In this document: positions 1-8,526 of the stretch, piece after piece
Layout: each line of letters opens with the position of its first letter
How positions within the stretch are numbered: the first letter of the stretch is position 1
Assembly (NCBI GenBank): GCA_018714965.1
Contig: DVML01000009.1
Coordinates: 1-38,449, forward strand
Reading direction: 5' to 3'
DNA length: 38,449 nucleotides
DNA from: Fimihabitans intestinipullorum
GTDB taxonomy: Bacteria; Bacillota_I; Bacilli_A; RF39; UBA660
Position numbers and translations under genes: made by a program
Notes under the pieces: generated by a model
Database searches by the model: none
Seen by the model: only the letters and a program-made list of their open reading frames with translations
Told to the model about the DNA's origin: nothing

Positions 1-87
1 TACGTTCATTGGTATAACAATGAACGTATTCAAAAGAAACTTGGATACTTGTCGCCTGTACAGTATCGACTAAAAAATTCAATTTAA
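1..87 (+). CDS. IS3-family transposase (orfB), C-terminal fragment cut by the window edge
   Basis: Frame 1 is open from the first base to a TAA at 85-87 and encodes 28 residues that include YNNERIQ and LGYLSPVQYR. This is the typical end of the DDE integrase core of IS3/IS150-group transposases (NxxRxxxxLgylSPxxyR). The catalytic DDE residues would lie upstream, outside the window. It is on the plus strand and converges on rlmH, whose stop is only about 50 bases away, so the element sits directly behind the rlmH operon. Whether the rest of the element is intact cannot be seen. I am confident of the family from the tail motif and less so of the subgroup. Confidence 0.75.
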   Translation, partial: YVHWYNNERIQKKLGYLSPVQYRLKNSI

Positions 88-131
88 TTAATATTTTTAT
101 TTAGTGAGTACTTGACGGGTACTAGTATCCA
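88..131 (+). mobile_element. Probable right end of the IS3-family element
   Basis: After the transposase stop there is a short A+T-rich stretch, then a more G+C-rich segment (GAGTACTTGACGGGTACTAG) ending in ...ATCCA at about 131. IS3-family elements end in CA, and a terminal repeat of this general look fits. The left end is outside the window, so the inverted repeat and target duplication cannot be verified. The exact boundary is a guess. Confidence 0.4.
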
Positions 132-139
132 GGTTCATC

Positions 140-595
140 TTATTTATGGTAACTTTCATTTTTCATGATTTTAAATGCCCTATATATTTGTTCTAATAAC
201 ATAATACGAAACATCTGATGAGGAAATGTCATCTTGGAAAATGATAGAGCATAATTAGATCTATTTTTGATCTCCGGAGATAATCCATAAGAGCCTCCTA
301 TAATAAATGTAATATTAGGATATTGCATCATTTTATTTTCTAAGAAACGTGAAAACGTAATAGAATCCTCATTTTTTCCTTCAATTTCCATCGTTATGAC
401 ATAGTCTTTTGGATCGATATATTTTTCTATTTCATATTGTTCTTTTTTCTGTGTAACATCGATAGAATCAGTCGCGTAATCGTTTACTTCGATCAATTGC
501 AATTTCGTATATTTCGAAAGACGTTTTTGGTATTCTTGAAGTGCATCTCTCCAGTATGTTTCCTTTAATTTTCCAACACAAATAATTTTTATCAT
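140..595 (-). CDS. rlmH: 23S rRNA (pseudouridine1915-N3)-methyltransferase RlmH
   Basis: A 151-residue SPOUT methyltransferase of normal family length. It methylates pseudouridine 1915 in helix 69 of 23S rRNA using S-adenosylmethionine. The knot-forming SAM-binding loop GGSYG is at residues 100-104, and the conserved C-terminal helix region PHQMFRIMLLEQIYRA is at 125-140, followed by a Tyr-His near the end. Its ATG overlaps the walJ stop by four bases (ATGA), so it is translationally coupled as the last gene of the operon. No clear terminator is visible behind it; the transcript would run into the IS element end. Confidence 0.96.
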   Translation of the reverse strand: MIKIICVGKLKETYWRDALQEYQKRLSKYTKLQLIEVNDYATDSIDVTQKKEQYEIEKYIDPKDYVITMEIEGKNEDSITFSRFLENKMMQYPNITFIIGGSYGLSPEIKNRSNYALSFSKMTFPHQMFRIMLLEQIYRAFKIMKNESYHK

Positions 596-1356
596 ACTTC
601 GATCATCTCCGTTTTTTCCTTTTGTGAAGAAATATAAATCTCCGGATGATTTATTCCTGACTCTTCTAATGTCGATTGCAAAGTTTCTAAAGCAAGTTCA
701 GGACGGTTATTATCTTCACTCAAGTGAATTAACACGACATTTTTGGTATCACTTCCTATTAAATGTGAAAGATAATAGGAACAATCCTTATTTGATAAAT
801 GCCCTTTATCCCCTAAAATACGTTGTTTAATATGATATGGATAATGTCCATCCATCAACATTTTAATATCGTGATTGCTTTCGATAATATATAAATTTTT
901 ATTTTCTAAGAGTTTATGATACTTCATATTTAAATAACCAGTATCTGTAATATATACCAAACTATGACCACTTTCTTCTATCAAATAACCATTAGAATCA
1001 TCCGTATCGTGAGATGTCTTAAAAACTTGAATAGAAAGGTCATCTATCACTTGGTTCTTTTCTAAAACTTGATATTTTGAATAGGTTAGTTGCTGTTCTA
1101 ACTCTGCTTTCATTTTCTCACTTAGATAAATTGTTGGATGATACTTTTTTAAAAATACTCTTAATCCACTGATGTGATCCACGTGCGTATGAGTAATGAA
1201 AATACTGTCGATTTGTCCTGGATTGACATTTAATTCCTTCAATTTTTTTTCTACATATAAAGAAGAAGTACCTAAATCGATTAACATTTTATGATGTTCC
1301 GTCTCGATATAAGTACTATTTCCTTTACTTCCACTTGCTAAAACACAAGCTTTCAC
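592..1356 (-). CDS. walJ: WalJ/YycJ-type metallo-beta-lactamase-fold hydrolase
   Basis: A 254-residue MBL-fold protein with the metal-binding motif H56-T-H58-V-D60-H61, plus further candidate ligands in TSHDTDD, YITDTGY and IESNHD. WalJ (YycJ) is a conserved Bacilli protein usually encoded with the WalRK two-component system; it has been linked to DNA processing, and the exact substrate is unsettled. Start: the preceding gene ends in TAG and this one begins at GTG, sharing the G (TAGTG). That is tight coupling and supports the GTG start. Unusually, walR, walK, yycH and yycI are not present here. The gene lies between an M23 peptidase and rlmH. Confidence 0.9.
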   Translation of the reverse strand: MKACVLASGSKGNSTYIETEHHKMLIDLGTSSLYVEKKLKELNVNPGQIDSIFITHTHVDHISGLRVFLKKYHPTIYLSEKMKAELEQQLTYSKYQVLEKNQVIDDLSIQVFKTSHDTDDSNGYLIEESGHSLVYITDTGYLNMKYHKLLENKNLYIIESNHDIKMLMDGHYPYHIKQRILGDKGHLSNKDCSYYLSHLIGSDTKNVVLIHLSEDNNRPELALETLQSTLEESGINHPEIYISSQKEKTEMIEV

Positions 1357-2804
1357 TAGTATAATGTGAGCGCATTAATGACTTGACCACGCCATGGCGC
1401 TCCACCTTTCCATGCTTCGAAATGAAGGTGACATCCAGTTGCTCTACCAGTTCGTCCTACATATCCTATTACTTGCCCTTTCGATACGACTTGACCAGTT
1501 CTTACGATATAGCTAGACATGTGAGCATATAGCGTGTAATATCCGTTATTATGGTTAATTGTTACATAATTTCCGTTATCAGAACGTACTCCTGCTACTG
1601 TAACTACACCGTTATTTGCTGCGTAAATTGGTTTCCCACAACGTTCTGAAATATCTGCTCCTGTATGAAGTGCACGTCTTCCATTGATTGGATCGATTCG
1701 GTATCCCATTGGACTAATGACATAATGACTTGGTACTGGCCAGAACCACGCTCCACTACCAACAGATGGAATTACTTTATCTCCTTTGACGATAATTTGC
1801 GTAATTGCTGGTTTCAATTCCTCTCTATGTTGAATTTCTGCAGCGATGGTGTCTCCATTTACAATAATCAATTTTTGAGTAACACGTTCAAGTCCGTTTT
1901 CTCCTGCTTGAATAATTTCGTCTTCTCCTACTAATTTATTACTATCATATCTCTCTTCTATTGGGAATGAGTTGACGACATCTGAAACTTCATTCTTTTC
2001 TACCACTACTTGAATTTTTGGATCCGTCATTCCAATGACAACAGTTTGTCCTGGATATAATAAATTTTGACGACTCGTAAATTGTGGGTTTGAAATAAAG
2101 AATTCCTCTACACTAATCTTGTTATTAAATGCTACTTGTTCAATCGTATCTCCGACCTGCACAGTATAGTTATATTTATTGTTTGTCGCACCAAATAATA
2201 AATATTGTGATAATTCTGTTGCATCTGTATAAATCTTTTCTGTCACTGGAATTCTAACTTCTTTGATCGTTAAATCATTTTGAACATAAATATTATTTAT
2301 ATAACTTCCAGTTGTTTCAATTTCTGTTTGCGTCTCATTCGTATATGCATTATAGTCTTCTTCACCAACAAAGGTTTTAATTGTATTCTCTATCGCTTCT
2401 TGTAGAATTGATTTTTTATTCACATATAGAATTTCACTTTTACTTTCATCAGAACTTTTAATTTTAAACTGAAATCCTTTAATCGTAAAAGGTTTCATCT
2501 TTTGAATTTTATCATACACTTCTTTTGCAGTATCAACTTTGTCATGGTAAGTAACTATTTTTTTGATTTCTAATCCATTTGGAGCATATACTTTATTTGT
2601 TTGGTATTTCTTTTTAATATGATCTCCTTGTTTATCAATGTAAGATTCCAACTCGTCTTTCGAGTCAATTACACCAACTACTTCATCATCCAAATATACT
2701 TGATAGTAACTATTTGGCTCTGGATTTGGCGTATTGCTAAACCCCAATACAAATACAATACACACAATGGAAATTAAAATTACTCCAATACTCATTCTTT
2801 TCAT
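1356..2804 (-). CDS. Membrane-anchored LysM-G5-M23 peptidoglycan endopeptidase
   Basis: A 482-residue cell-wall hydrolase. The N-terminus has a hydrophobic anchor or signal at about residues 5-22, a long extracytoplasmic region, a LysM peptidoglycan-binding domain (211-258, starting YTVQVGDTIEQVA), a G5-like domain (about 265-345), and a C-terminal M23 LytM domain. The zinc and catalytic residues are in place: H380, D384, H428 and the HLH at 459-461. The family cleaves peptide cross-bridges or stems. It follows dnaB by 8 bases and is coupled to walJ. Proximity to walJ suggests a link to wall homeostasis (inference). Confidence 0.93.
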   Translation of the reverse strand: MKRMSIGVILISIVCIVFVLGFSNTPNPEPNSYYQVYLDDEVVGVIDSKDELESYIDKQGDHIKKKYQTNKVYAPNGLEIKKIVTYHDKVDTAKEVYDKIQKMKPFTIKGFQFKIKSSDESKSEILYVNKKSILQEAIENTIKTFVGEEDYNAYTNETQTEIETTGSYINNIYVQNDLTIKEVRIPVTEKIYTDATELSQYLLFGATNNKYNYTVQVGDTIEQVAFNNKISVEEFFISNPQFTSRQNLLYPGQTVVIGMTDPKIQVVVEKNEVSDVVNSFPIEERYDSNKLVGEDEIIQAGENGLERVTQKLIIVNGDTIAAEIQHREELKPAITQIIVKGDKVIPSVGSGAWFWPVPSHYVISPMGYRIDPINGRRALHTGADISERCGKPIYAANNGVVTVAGVRSDNGNYVTINHNNGYYTLYAHMSSYIVRTGQVVSKGQVIGYVGRTGRATGCHLHFEAWKGGAPWRGQVINALTLY

Positions 2805-2812
2805 TTCATCAC

Positions 2813-4156
2813 CTAATTTTCTTCCCTATTGACATAGTTGACAAACGTTGCTGTATTTCTTCTAAAAATCAATTCAATTGTAGCTGTTGGTCCACTACGA
2901 TGTTTTGATACAATAAATTCACTTTTACTTGTATTTTCATCGATTGCAGCCTCTTTATTATAATAATCATCACGATATAAAAATGCGACAATATCTGCAT
3001 CTTGCTCGATAGAACCTGACTCCCTTAAATCGCTAAGTAACGGTCGCTTATCTTCCCGCCCTTCTACACTACGTGATAATTGCGCTAAGGCGATAACTGG
3101 AATTCCTAGTTCCATTGCCATCGTCTTTAAAGAACGAGAGATCTCAGAGACTTCTTGTTGTCTTTGTCCGGCGTATTTTGCAGAACCATTAATCAATTGT
3201 AAGTAATCGATAACAACCATACTTAACCCATTTTCACTGCTAGCCAAACGACGACATTTTGCTCTGATTTCTCCAATCGTCATTCCTGGTGTATCATCGA
3301 TAAATAAATTGCTATCAGCAAGCCTACTAATCGCCTCGTTTACTCGCTTCCAATCATTATGTTCTAAACGTCCTGTTTTTAATTTATTTTGATCTATTTG
3401 TCCTGCAGAAGCCAGCATTCTCATCGCTAATTGTTCTGCACTCATCTCCATATTGAATAATGCAACAGCTTTATCTTGATTCATCGCAACATTCATTGCT
3501 AAATTAACAGCAAAAGCTGTTTTTCCCATAGCAGGTCGAGCTGCTATAATAATAAGTTCATTCGGATGAAGTCCACTCGTTAATTTATCAATGTCGTAAA
3601 ATCCTGTAGATAACCCTGTTACTTCCCCTTTTGTTTGTGCCAATTTTTCTAGATCCTGTTGTGCTTTAAATAATACATCTTGAATAGAGCGAAATTCTGT
3701 TCCCTTTCTTGTTTTAACGACATTTAAGATTTTCATCTCTGCGCGATCTAATAAATCAGACAATTGTTCTGTAGATTGATATCCATCTGTAACAATTTGC
3801 GTTGCTTCTTCAATCAATCTTCTTTTGATTGCATTTTCTTCCACAATTGCAATATACTGATCGATATTAGCTGCACTCGGAACAATATTAACAAGTTCGC
3901 TAATGTATTCCACACCACCAACTTGAGATAACCATTTTTTTCGGTCTAATTCTGCAGTCAATGTTGTAATATCAAGTGCTTTCCCTGCTTCTACCAAGTC
4001 GCTCATCGCTTGGAAAATACGACCATGTGCTTCAGAATAAAACAATTCTTTCTGCAGAGATTCCATGCATTTTTCTGCGGCATACTTCGATAAAAACATC
4101 GATCCTAAAACAGATTGTTCTGCTTCTAAATTATGTGGCATTACGCGATCTGCCAT
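2813..4156 (-). CDS. dnaB: Replicative DNA helicase DnaB (DnaC in Bacillus naming)
   Basis: A 447-residue hexameric 5'-3' helicase that unwinds DNA at the replication fork. The N-terminal domain (about 1-105) has the conserved opening PHNLEAEQSVLG. The RecA-like ATPase has Walker A at 206-213 (ARPAMGKT), a Walker B region MVVIDYLQL, and the GRQQEV/ISRSLK and DLRESGSIEQDAD motifs. Length is normal and no intein is present. It lies 15 bases after rplI, in the classic rplI-dnaB order of Bacillota. Confidence 0.98.
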   Translation of the reverse strand: MADRVMPHNLEAEQSVLGSMFLSKYAAEKCMESLQKELFYSEAHGRIFQAMSDLVEAGKALDITTLTAELDRKKWLSQVGGVEYISELVNIVPSAANIDQYIAIVEENAIKRRLIEEATQIVTDGYQSTEQLSDLLDRAEMKILNVVKTRKGTEFRSIQDVLFKAQQDLEKLAQTKGEVTGLSTGFYDIDKLTSGLHPNELIIIAARPAMGKTAFAVNLAMNVAMNQDKAVALFNMEMSAEQLAMRMLASAGQIDQNKLKTGRLEHNDWKRVNEAISRLADSNLFIDDTPGMTIGEIRAKCRRLASSENGLSMVVIDYLQLINGSAKYAGQRQQEVSEISRSLKTMAMELGIPVIALAQLSRSVEGREDKRPLLSDLRESGSIEQDADIVAFLYRDDYYNKEAAIDENTSKSEFIVSKHRSGPTATIELIFRRNTATFVNYVNREEN

Positions 4157-4171
4157 AAGATCACCTACTTT

Positions 4172-4618
4172 CTACTTTCCTTTTACGACATGTACTTTTA
4201 ATGTTGCTATTACTTTTTTATGAAGTTGAATTTTTACTTCGTGTACACCTAATGACATAATTGGGTGATCGAGTAAAATTGCATTCTTATCTATTTGATA
4301 TCCTTTATCTTGCAATGCTTTTTTGATCTGTTTTACTGAAATTTGACCAAACATTTTATCCTGCTCTCCAGTTTTTGCAGTAAACGATACTTTTTCATGC
4401 TCTAACTTTTCTTTTAATGACTCCATTTCACGAATCAATAAGTTTTCCTCTAACTGAGCAGTTTCCTTTTCTTTTTTTAAATGAGTCATGTTATTGTCAG
4501 TTGCTAATACGGCATAACCTTTTTTTACTAAAAAGTTCATGCCATAACCATCTTTTACTTCTTTGACTTCTCCCTTTTTTCCTTGTCCTTTTACGTCTTT
4601 TATAAAAATTACTTTCAT
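4172..4618 (-). CDS. rplI: 50S ribosomal protein bL9
   Basis: 148 residues, the expected length for bL9. The N-terminal rRNA-binding domain begins MKVIFIKDVKGQGKKGE and contains the conserved GYGMNFLVKKGYA. A long charged connecting helix (about 42-75) leads to the C-terminal domain. A strong ribosome binding site (AAGGAGG, 4620-4630 region) precedes the ATG. It lies between the GdpP-like phosphoesterase and dnaB, the usual Bacilli neighbourhood (gdpP-rplI-dnaB). Confidence 0.98.
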   Translation of the reverse strand: MKVIFIKDVKGQGKKGEVKEVKDGYGMNFLVKKGYAVLATDNNMTHLKKEKETAQLEENLLIREMESLKEKLEHEKVSFTAKTGEQDKMFGQISVKQIKKALQDKGYQIDKNAILLDHPIMSLGVHEVKIQLHKKVIATLKVHVVKGK

Positions 4619-4630
4619 AAAATCGCCTCC

Positions 4631-5602
4631 TTAAGCGTTTACTATCTCTTCAATTTTTGTTTTTACCTCTTGTATCGTAATATGTTCTAACTGTGCGGCT
4701 GCATCTGTTTTATGCCCACCACCACCGATTGCATTCATAATTTTCTCTACGTTGATATTTCCTACTGATCGAGCACTGACGCCGATCACTTCTTCTGATA
4801 ACTTTCCAATTGCAAAAGAAGCTTCGACATTTTCAAACTTTAGCAATTCCTCTGCAATCATTGCTAAATCTGCCTTTTTATGAATTTCGTTATCCAAAAG
4901 ACACATTGCCATATTGGCATTAATCATAAAACTTGTCTTAACAAAATCTTGTCTTTTTAAATAACTTTCTTTATTTTCCTTTAATAATTCTTGCTTTTGA
5001 ATATGATCTGCTCCTAATTTTGTCAAAAAAGCAGCAGCTTCATATGTTTTATCTGTCGTTTTTAAATTAAATCCATTGGTATCGATCTCTATCCCTGCAA
5101 GCATAATCGTTGCAACTAATGGTGATACTGTTTTCTTTAAATATTTTAAATAATTTACCATCCATTCATTTGTACTAGAAAGACTAGAATTTATGTAGAA
5201 CACTTTCGCATTTTCTACTGCCTCTGTACTTTTAATATGATGATCGATTACAACTACATCATTTACTTCAGATAATATTTCTGGATACTCTACCATCGTC
5301 TTTTTATGAGTATCGACGATCACTAATAAAGTTTCAGGTGTTACATAATGTTTATAATTTGATCGATCATAATAGTCTACGATAATGCTTCGCTCTTCCA
5401 ATTTTTTCTTAGCGATGTTAATCGTAGCATCTAATTCTTCGTTACTCATAAAAATTCCGCAAGGAATATCCATAGACTGTATAATTTTATAAAGACATAG
5501 TGCAGAACCAAAAGCATCCAAATCGATATTTTTATGCGCCATGATAATTACGTTACTATGCTTTTCTATTTGCTTTGTAATTTTGTGAAATATTGATTCC
5601 AT
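4631..5602 (-). CDS. GdpP-like DHH/DHHA1 phosphoesterase without the membrane, PAS and GGDEF modules
   Basis: A 323-residue DHH-DHHA1 protein that aligns along its whole length with the catalytic half of the c-di-AMP phosphodiesterase GdpP. Visible Mn-binding residues are H23, D27, D29, D97, the DHH triad 120-122 and D174; the DHHA1 GGGGH motif is at 293-297. Standard GdpP is about 650 residues, with two membrane helices, a PAS domain and a degenerate GGDEF domain before this region; here all of these are missing. The position before rplI-dnaB is the normal gdpP locus, so this is probably a reduced, soluble GdpP. NrnA/Pde2-type activity on pApA is the alternative. It heads the operon and has its own promoter. 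Confidence 0.88.
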   Translation of the reverse strand: MESIFHKITKQIEKHSNVIIMAHKNIDLDAFGSALCLYKIIQSMDIPCGIFMSNEELDATINIAKKKLEERSIIVDYYDRSNYKHYVTPETLLVIVDTHKKTMVEYPEILSEVNDVVVIDHHIKSTEAVENAKVFYINSSLSSTNEWMVNYLKYLKKTVSPLVATIMLAGIEIDTNGFNLKTTDKTYEAAAFLTKLGADHIQKQELLKENKESYLKRQDFVKTSFMINANMAMCLLDNEIHKKADLAMIAEELLKFENVEASFAIGKLSEEVIGVSARSVGNINVEKIMNAIGGGGHKTDAAAQLEHITIQEVKTKIEEIVNA

Positions 5603-5620
5603 ACATTCACCTCATAACAT

Positions 5621-5649
5621 ATTATACTATAAAATCAATTCCTTGTCTT
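5621..5649 (-). promoter_or_regulatory. Promoter of the DHH-rplI-dnaB operon
   Basis: On the minus strand, AAGACA (5644-5649) and TATAAT (5621-5626) are separated by 17 bases. The -10 is a perfect match and the -35 is moderate. A GAGGTG ribosome binding site follows just before the ATG at 5602. Confidence 0.65.
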
Positions 5650-5659
5650 GTCTATAGAA

Positions 5660-5687
5660 AAAGAAAAAAGGAAAAAATTATTTTTCC
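5660..5687 (-). terminator. Terminator of yvcK-whiA
   Basis: On the minus strand, GGAAAAA and TTTTTTCC form a short hairpin followed by TTTTTTC. It overlaps the whiA stop codon and lies upstream of the next promoter. Confidence 0.6.
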
Positions 5688-6613
5688 TGCTTTTCCCTGA
5701 TTTTATTAGCTAAATCCTTAATTTTTTTCAAACGATGATGCAGACCTGATTTCGTAATAGTATGACCCGTCTCCATCGTAATAATTTGACTTAATTCTAC
5801 AAGGGATACTTCTGTATATTTCTCCCGATATAAAGCTGCCTCTTTCACTTTTTCGTCTAGTAATTCTAAGGCTCCTACCTCTTTCAAAAATAAGATATCA
5901 CGCAATTGATCATTTGCACTTTGAATCGTCTTATCGACATTTGCCTGTTCGCAATTGTTAAGACGATTTGTCATGTTCACATGATCGCGATAAATTCTAA
6001 TATCTTCATAATATAAAACTGCTGCACTCGCTTCCATAAATCGCAAAAAATCCCCAATTTTTTCCGATTCTTTCATATATATCATATACTTATTTTTTCT
6101 CTTTAACACCTTACTATTAAAACGAAATTGATTCAATAAATCGGATACAAAGAAAGCATATTCCTTATCATTGACAACAAACTCTAAATGATATCGTGAT
6201 TTCTTTGGATCATTAATACTCCCTATTGCCAAAAATAATCCTCGTAAATATGCGCGAACCAAATCATCGTCTGCCACTATATATTCTGGTGGAATTATTA
6301 AAATTTTTCCATTTTCGATTAGTCCTAAATCTGTTAATAACAATTGATTTTTTTGGTGTAGTGTTAAAACATATAAGTAATTTTTATCGAAATTATAACC
6401 TCTTCGAACCGAAATTCGAAAACGAAGATCATAGGTATCTTTCATCACCTTCGAAATATGGCGGGCAACATCTTCATTTTCGGTTGTGATCGTTATATTA
6501 TTTCCGTCATATTTCCCAATGTTCCGAACAATCGCTGACAATTCTGATATTGCTTCTGTTTCCAATGGTAAGCGTTGACTGATTTCAGACTTTACTATTC
6601 CTGTAAATGACAT
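5678..6613 (-). CDS. whiA: WhiA, LAGLIDADG-like and HTH DNA-binding regulator
   Basis: 311 residues, the usual WhiA length. It has a degenerate LAGLIDADG homing-endonuclease-like domain (for example RAYLRGLFLAIGSINDP at about 124-140) and a C-terminal helix-turn-helix (about 265-305, ETGHTITKSGLHHRLKKI). In Bacilli WhiA affects chromosome segregation and division; in Streptomyces it controls sporulation genes. The start is supported by GAGG seven bases upstream. It lies 9 bases after yvcK, matching the conserved yvcK-whiA pair; rapZ (yvcJ), often placed before them, is absent here. Confidence 0.96.
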   Translation of the reverse strand: MSFTGIVKSEISQRLPLETEAISELSAIVRNIGKYDGNNITITTENEDVARHISKVMKDTYDLRFRISVRRGYNFDKNYLYVLTLHQKNQLLLTDLGLIENGKILIIPPEYIVADDDLVRAYLRGLFLAIGSINDPKKSRYHLEFVVNDKEYAFFVSDLLNQFRFNSKVLKRKNKYMIYMKESEKIGDFLRFMEASAAVLYYEDIRIYRDHVNMTNRLNNCEQANVDKTIQSANDQLRDILFLKEVGALELLDEKVKEAALYREKYTEVSLVELSQIITMETGHTITKSGLHHRLKKIKDLANKIREKQEK

Positions 6614-6622
6614 AGCAACCTC

Positions 6623-7567
6623 TTATAGTAAATATGAGAAAATATGAAAAGCCAACTTTGTTACATTGTGACGAATCATCTCGTCTTCCACTGTTACAAA
6701 ATCATCTTCGATAACTGTAACATTTAAATCCTTCATATTTTCAGGATCTAATAAAACAGGATCCTTTTGCTCCAAGACACTATATTTGTTGATTAACTCG
6801 CGAGTAATAGATCCATGATTTGCAATCACTACATCAACCTTGTGCTTTCCTAAGTAATCATTTAAGACTCGTACATGATCAGAAACTTTAAAGTGATCCG
6901 TTTCTCCTGGTTGTGTCATCATATTTGAAACATACATAATTTTAGCGTCACTCTCATCGATCGCACGAATCACATCATCACATATTAAATTTGGAATAAT
7001 ACTTGTATATAAGCTTCCCATACTAAGGAGCACTAAATCCGCCTCGTGAATCGCTTTAATAACTTTAGGAGAGACAACAGGATTCTCTTTATAGTACACT
7101 TTATCAATCACTTTATTACACTCCGTAATATTGTGTTCTCCTTGAACAACTGTACCATCTTCCATTTTAGCAACTAAAGTAACATTGTCTTCTGTCAAAG
7201 GAAGGACTTTTCCCTTTAAATTAAATACTTTACTTAAAGTCTCGATCCCATCCGACATATTTCCTGTTATATTTGCTAAAGCTGTTAAAAATAAATTCCC
7301 TACTGTATGTCCATCTACACCGCTTGATGCATGAAATCTATAATTAAATAATTGTTCAAATAAAGGTTCTGTTTCGGATAGCGCAATGAGAACCCTTCTC
7401 AAATCCCCAACTGCAGGCATATTAAATTCTTCACGCAATTTTCCAGTACTTCCACCATCATCACAAACTGATACAACTGCAGTAATTTCAAGTGGAAATT
7501 GTTTTAATCCACGTAATAATGTCGATAATCCTGTTCCACCACCTAAGATAACTACTTTCTTTTTCAT
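6623..7567 (-). CDS. yvcK: YvcK/CofD-like UDP-sugar-binding regulator (gluconeogenesis factor)
   Basis: A 314-residue protein of the YvcK family. The N-terminal Rossmann-type glycine-rich loop GGGTGLSTLLRGLK (about 9-22) and the CDDGGSTGKLR segment (about 35-45) are diagnostic. YvcK binds UDP-GlcNAc and is needed for growth on gluconeogenic carbon and for normal morphology in Bacillus and Listeria. It is the first gene of a two-gene unit with whiA and has its own promoter. Confidence 0.95.
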   Translation of the reverse strand: MKKKVVILGGGTGLSTLLRGLKQFPLEITAVVSVCDDGGSTGKLREEFNMPAVGDLRRVLIALSETEPLFEQLFNYRFHASSGVDGHTVGNLFLTALANITGNMSDGIETLSKVFNLKGKVLPLTEDNVTLVAKMEDGTVVQGEHNITECNKVIDKVYYKENPVVSPKVIKAIHEADLVLLSMGSLYTSIIPNLICDDVIRAIDESDAKIMYVSNMMTQPGETDHFKVSDHVRVLNDYLGKHKVDVVIANHGSITRELINKYSVLEQKDPVLLDPENMKDLNVTVIEDDFVTVEDEMIRHNVTKLAFHIFSYLL

Positions 7568-7582
7568 ATAACCACCACTTTC

Positions 7583-7611
7583 ATTATACTATAAAATATG
7601 GAAATAAGCAC
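7583..7611 (-). promoter_or_regulatory. Promoter of yvcK-whiA
   Basis: A perfect minus-strand TATAAT (7583-7588) lies 16 bases upstream of the yvcK ATG. The sequence 17 bases further up (GTGCTT) is a weak -35. A GTGGTGG ribosome binding site follows. Confidence 0.5.
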
Positions 7612-7653
7612 AAAAATGTGCATTTGATCAACATTGCATTAACGTTTATAAGA

Positions 7654-7682
7654 TTGTCAATATTGTCAAAAAATGTTATAAT
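7654..7682 (+). promoter_or_regulatory. Promoter of the orphan membrane protein, with direct repeats
   Basis: TTGTCA (7654-7659), 17 bases, then TATAAT (7677-7682). The -35 region is duplicated as ATTGTCAA-T-ATTGTCAA (nine-base step), which could be an operator. The likely transcript start is only about 10 bases before the ATG at 7699, so the leader is very short. Confidence 0.65.
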
Positions 7683-7698
7683 GACACCGGTGATAATA

Positions 7699-8502
7699 AT
7701 GAAACTAACCAAAACACAACAGATGGCAACGATCTTTCTCATTCTATTGATTGTTATTCTATGTATTTGCTATCTATGTTATCCAGCAAACAAGGAGAAC
7801 AAAAAGATTCCGGATATGGAAAAAAAGAGTTTAAATGACTATGTGAGCATCGAAACAATGACAAAAGATCAGTTTCTAAACGATGCTGTATATCCATATA
7901 TCAAATCATACAAAAAAGATATCATCCACTTGAACGGACTATCAAAAGAAGAGACAACTCAATTCCAAAGGGAACTTTCACTAACAGAATTAGAAATTAC
8001 AACAGAATTATCTGATGCTAAAATGATGGATGAAAAAAACAGTATCGAGGTAGAACGTACAGTAACTTCAACAATCGAAGATAATCTACTTACTATCACT
8101 GTATTCTATCATTTAACGAATCACGAAGATCGCTATATTCAATTATTTGTAGACACTACTAACAATAGTGTTGTTAAGACACAATCCATGATGGACCGTT
8201 TAAATAAAGACAAGTTGGTGTTTGCTGAAGAAACAATCAATCAGTTTATCGAAAGTTTTACTGAAGAAACTGCAATCTTTGATAAAAACGATACAGAAAA
8301 AGAAATTGATCTAACACAATGGAAAGAACAAAAGAATTCTTATGTCGATATATTAAAAGAAAATATGGATTCATTGACTTATACTTATATCGATCAACAA
8401 TTCTCTATTTACTATTCTTATGATCAATTGGCTGATATACTAGGATATAAAATATCAGGTCTTGAAAATAGTTCTGATCAACAACGATATAATTACAATT
8501 AA
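7699..8502 (+). CDS. Membrane-anchored extracytoplasmic protein of unknown function
   Basis: 267 residues. A short cytoplasmic N-terminus is followed by one hydrophobic helix (about 11-28, rich in I, L and C) and then a soluble, acidic region of about 235 residues with no family I recognise. The start at 7699 was chosen because a strong promoter -10 ends at 7682, so the longer reading (from 7618) would begin upstream of transcription. Ribosome binding is weak (GGTGAT). It is transcribed against the flow of its neighbours and towards oriC, and is closed by a shared hairpin terminator. Secreted sensor or accessory roles are possible but unsupported. Confidence 0.75.
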   Translation: MKLTKTQQMATIFLILLIVILCICYLCYPANKENKKIPDMEKKSLNDYVSIETMTKDQFLNDAVYPYIKSYKKDIIHLNGLSKEETTQFQRELSLTELEITTELSDAKMMDEKNSIEVERTVTSTIEDNLLTITVFYHLTNHEDRYIQLFVDTTNNSVVKTQSMMDRLNKDKLVFAEETINQFIESFTEETAIFDKNDTEKEIDLTQWKEQKNSYVDILKENMDSLTYTYIDQQFSIYYSYDQLADILGYKISGLENSSDQQRYNYN

Positions 8503-8526
8503 AAAGAGCAAGAATATTGCTCTTTT
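8502..8526. terminator. Bidirectional terminator between the orphan protein and trxB
   Basis: AAAAGAGCAA and TTGCTCTTTT form a perfect 10-bp stem with a 5-base loop, with A and U tracts on both sides. It serves both converging genes; the trxB stop codon lies inside it. Confidence 0.85.

Noticed and set aside
1178..1190. CACGTG core within walJ as an additional parS
   Set aside because: Only the central hexamer matches (CCACGTGCG); the flanking TGTT and AAACA bases are missing.
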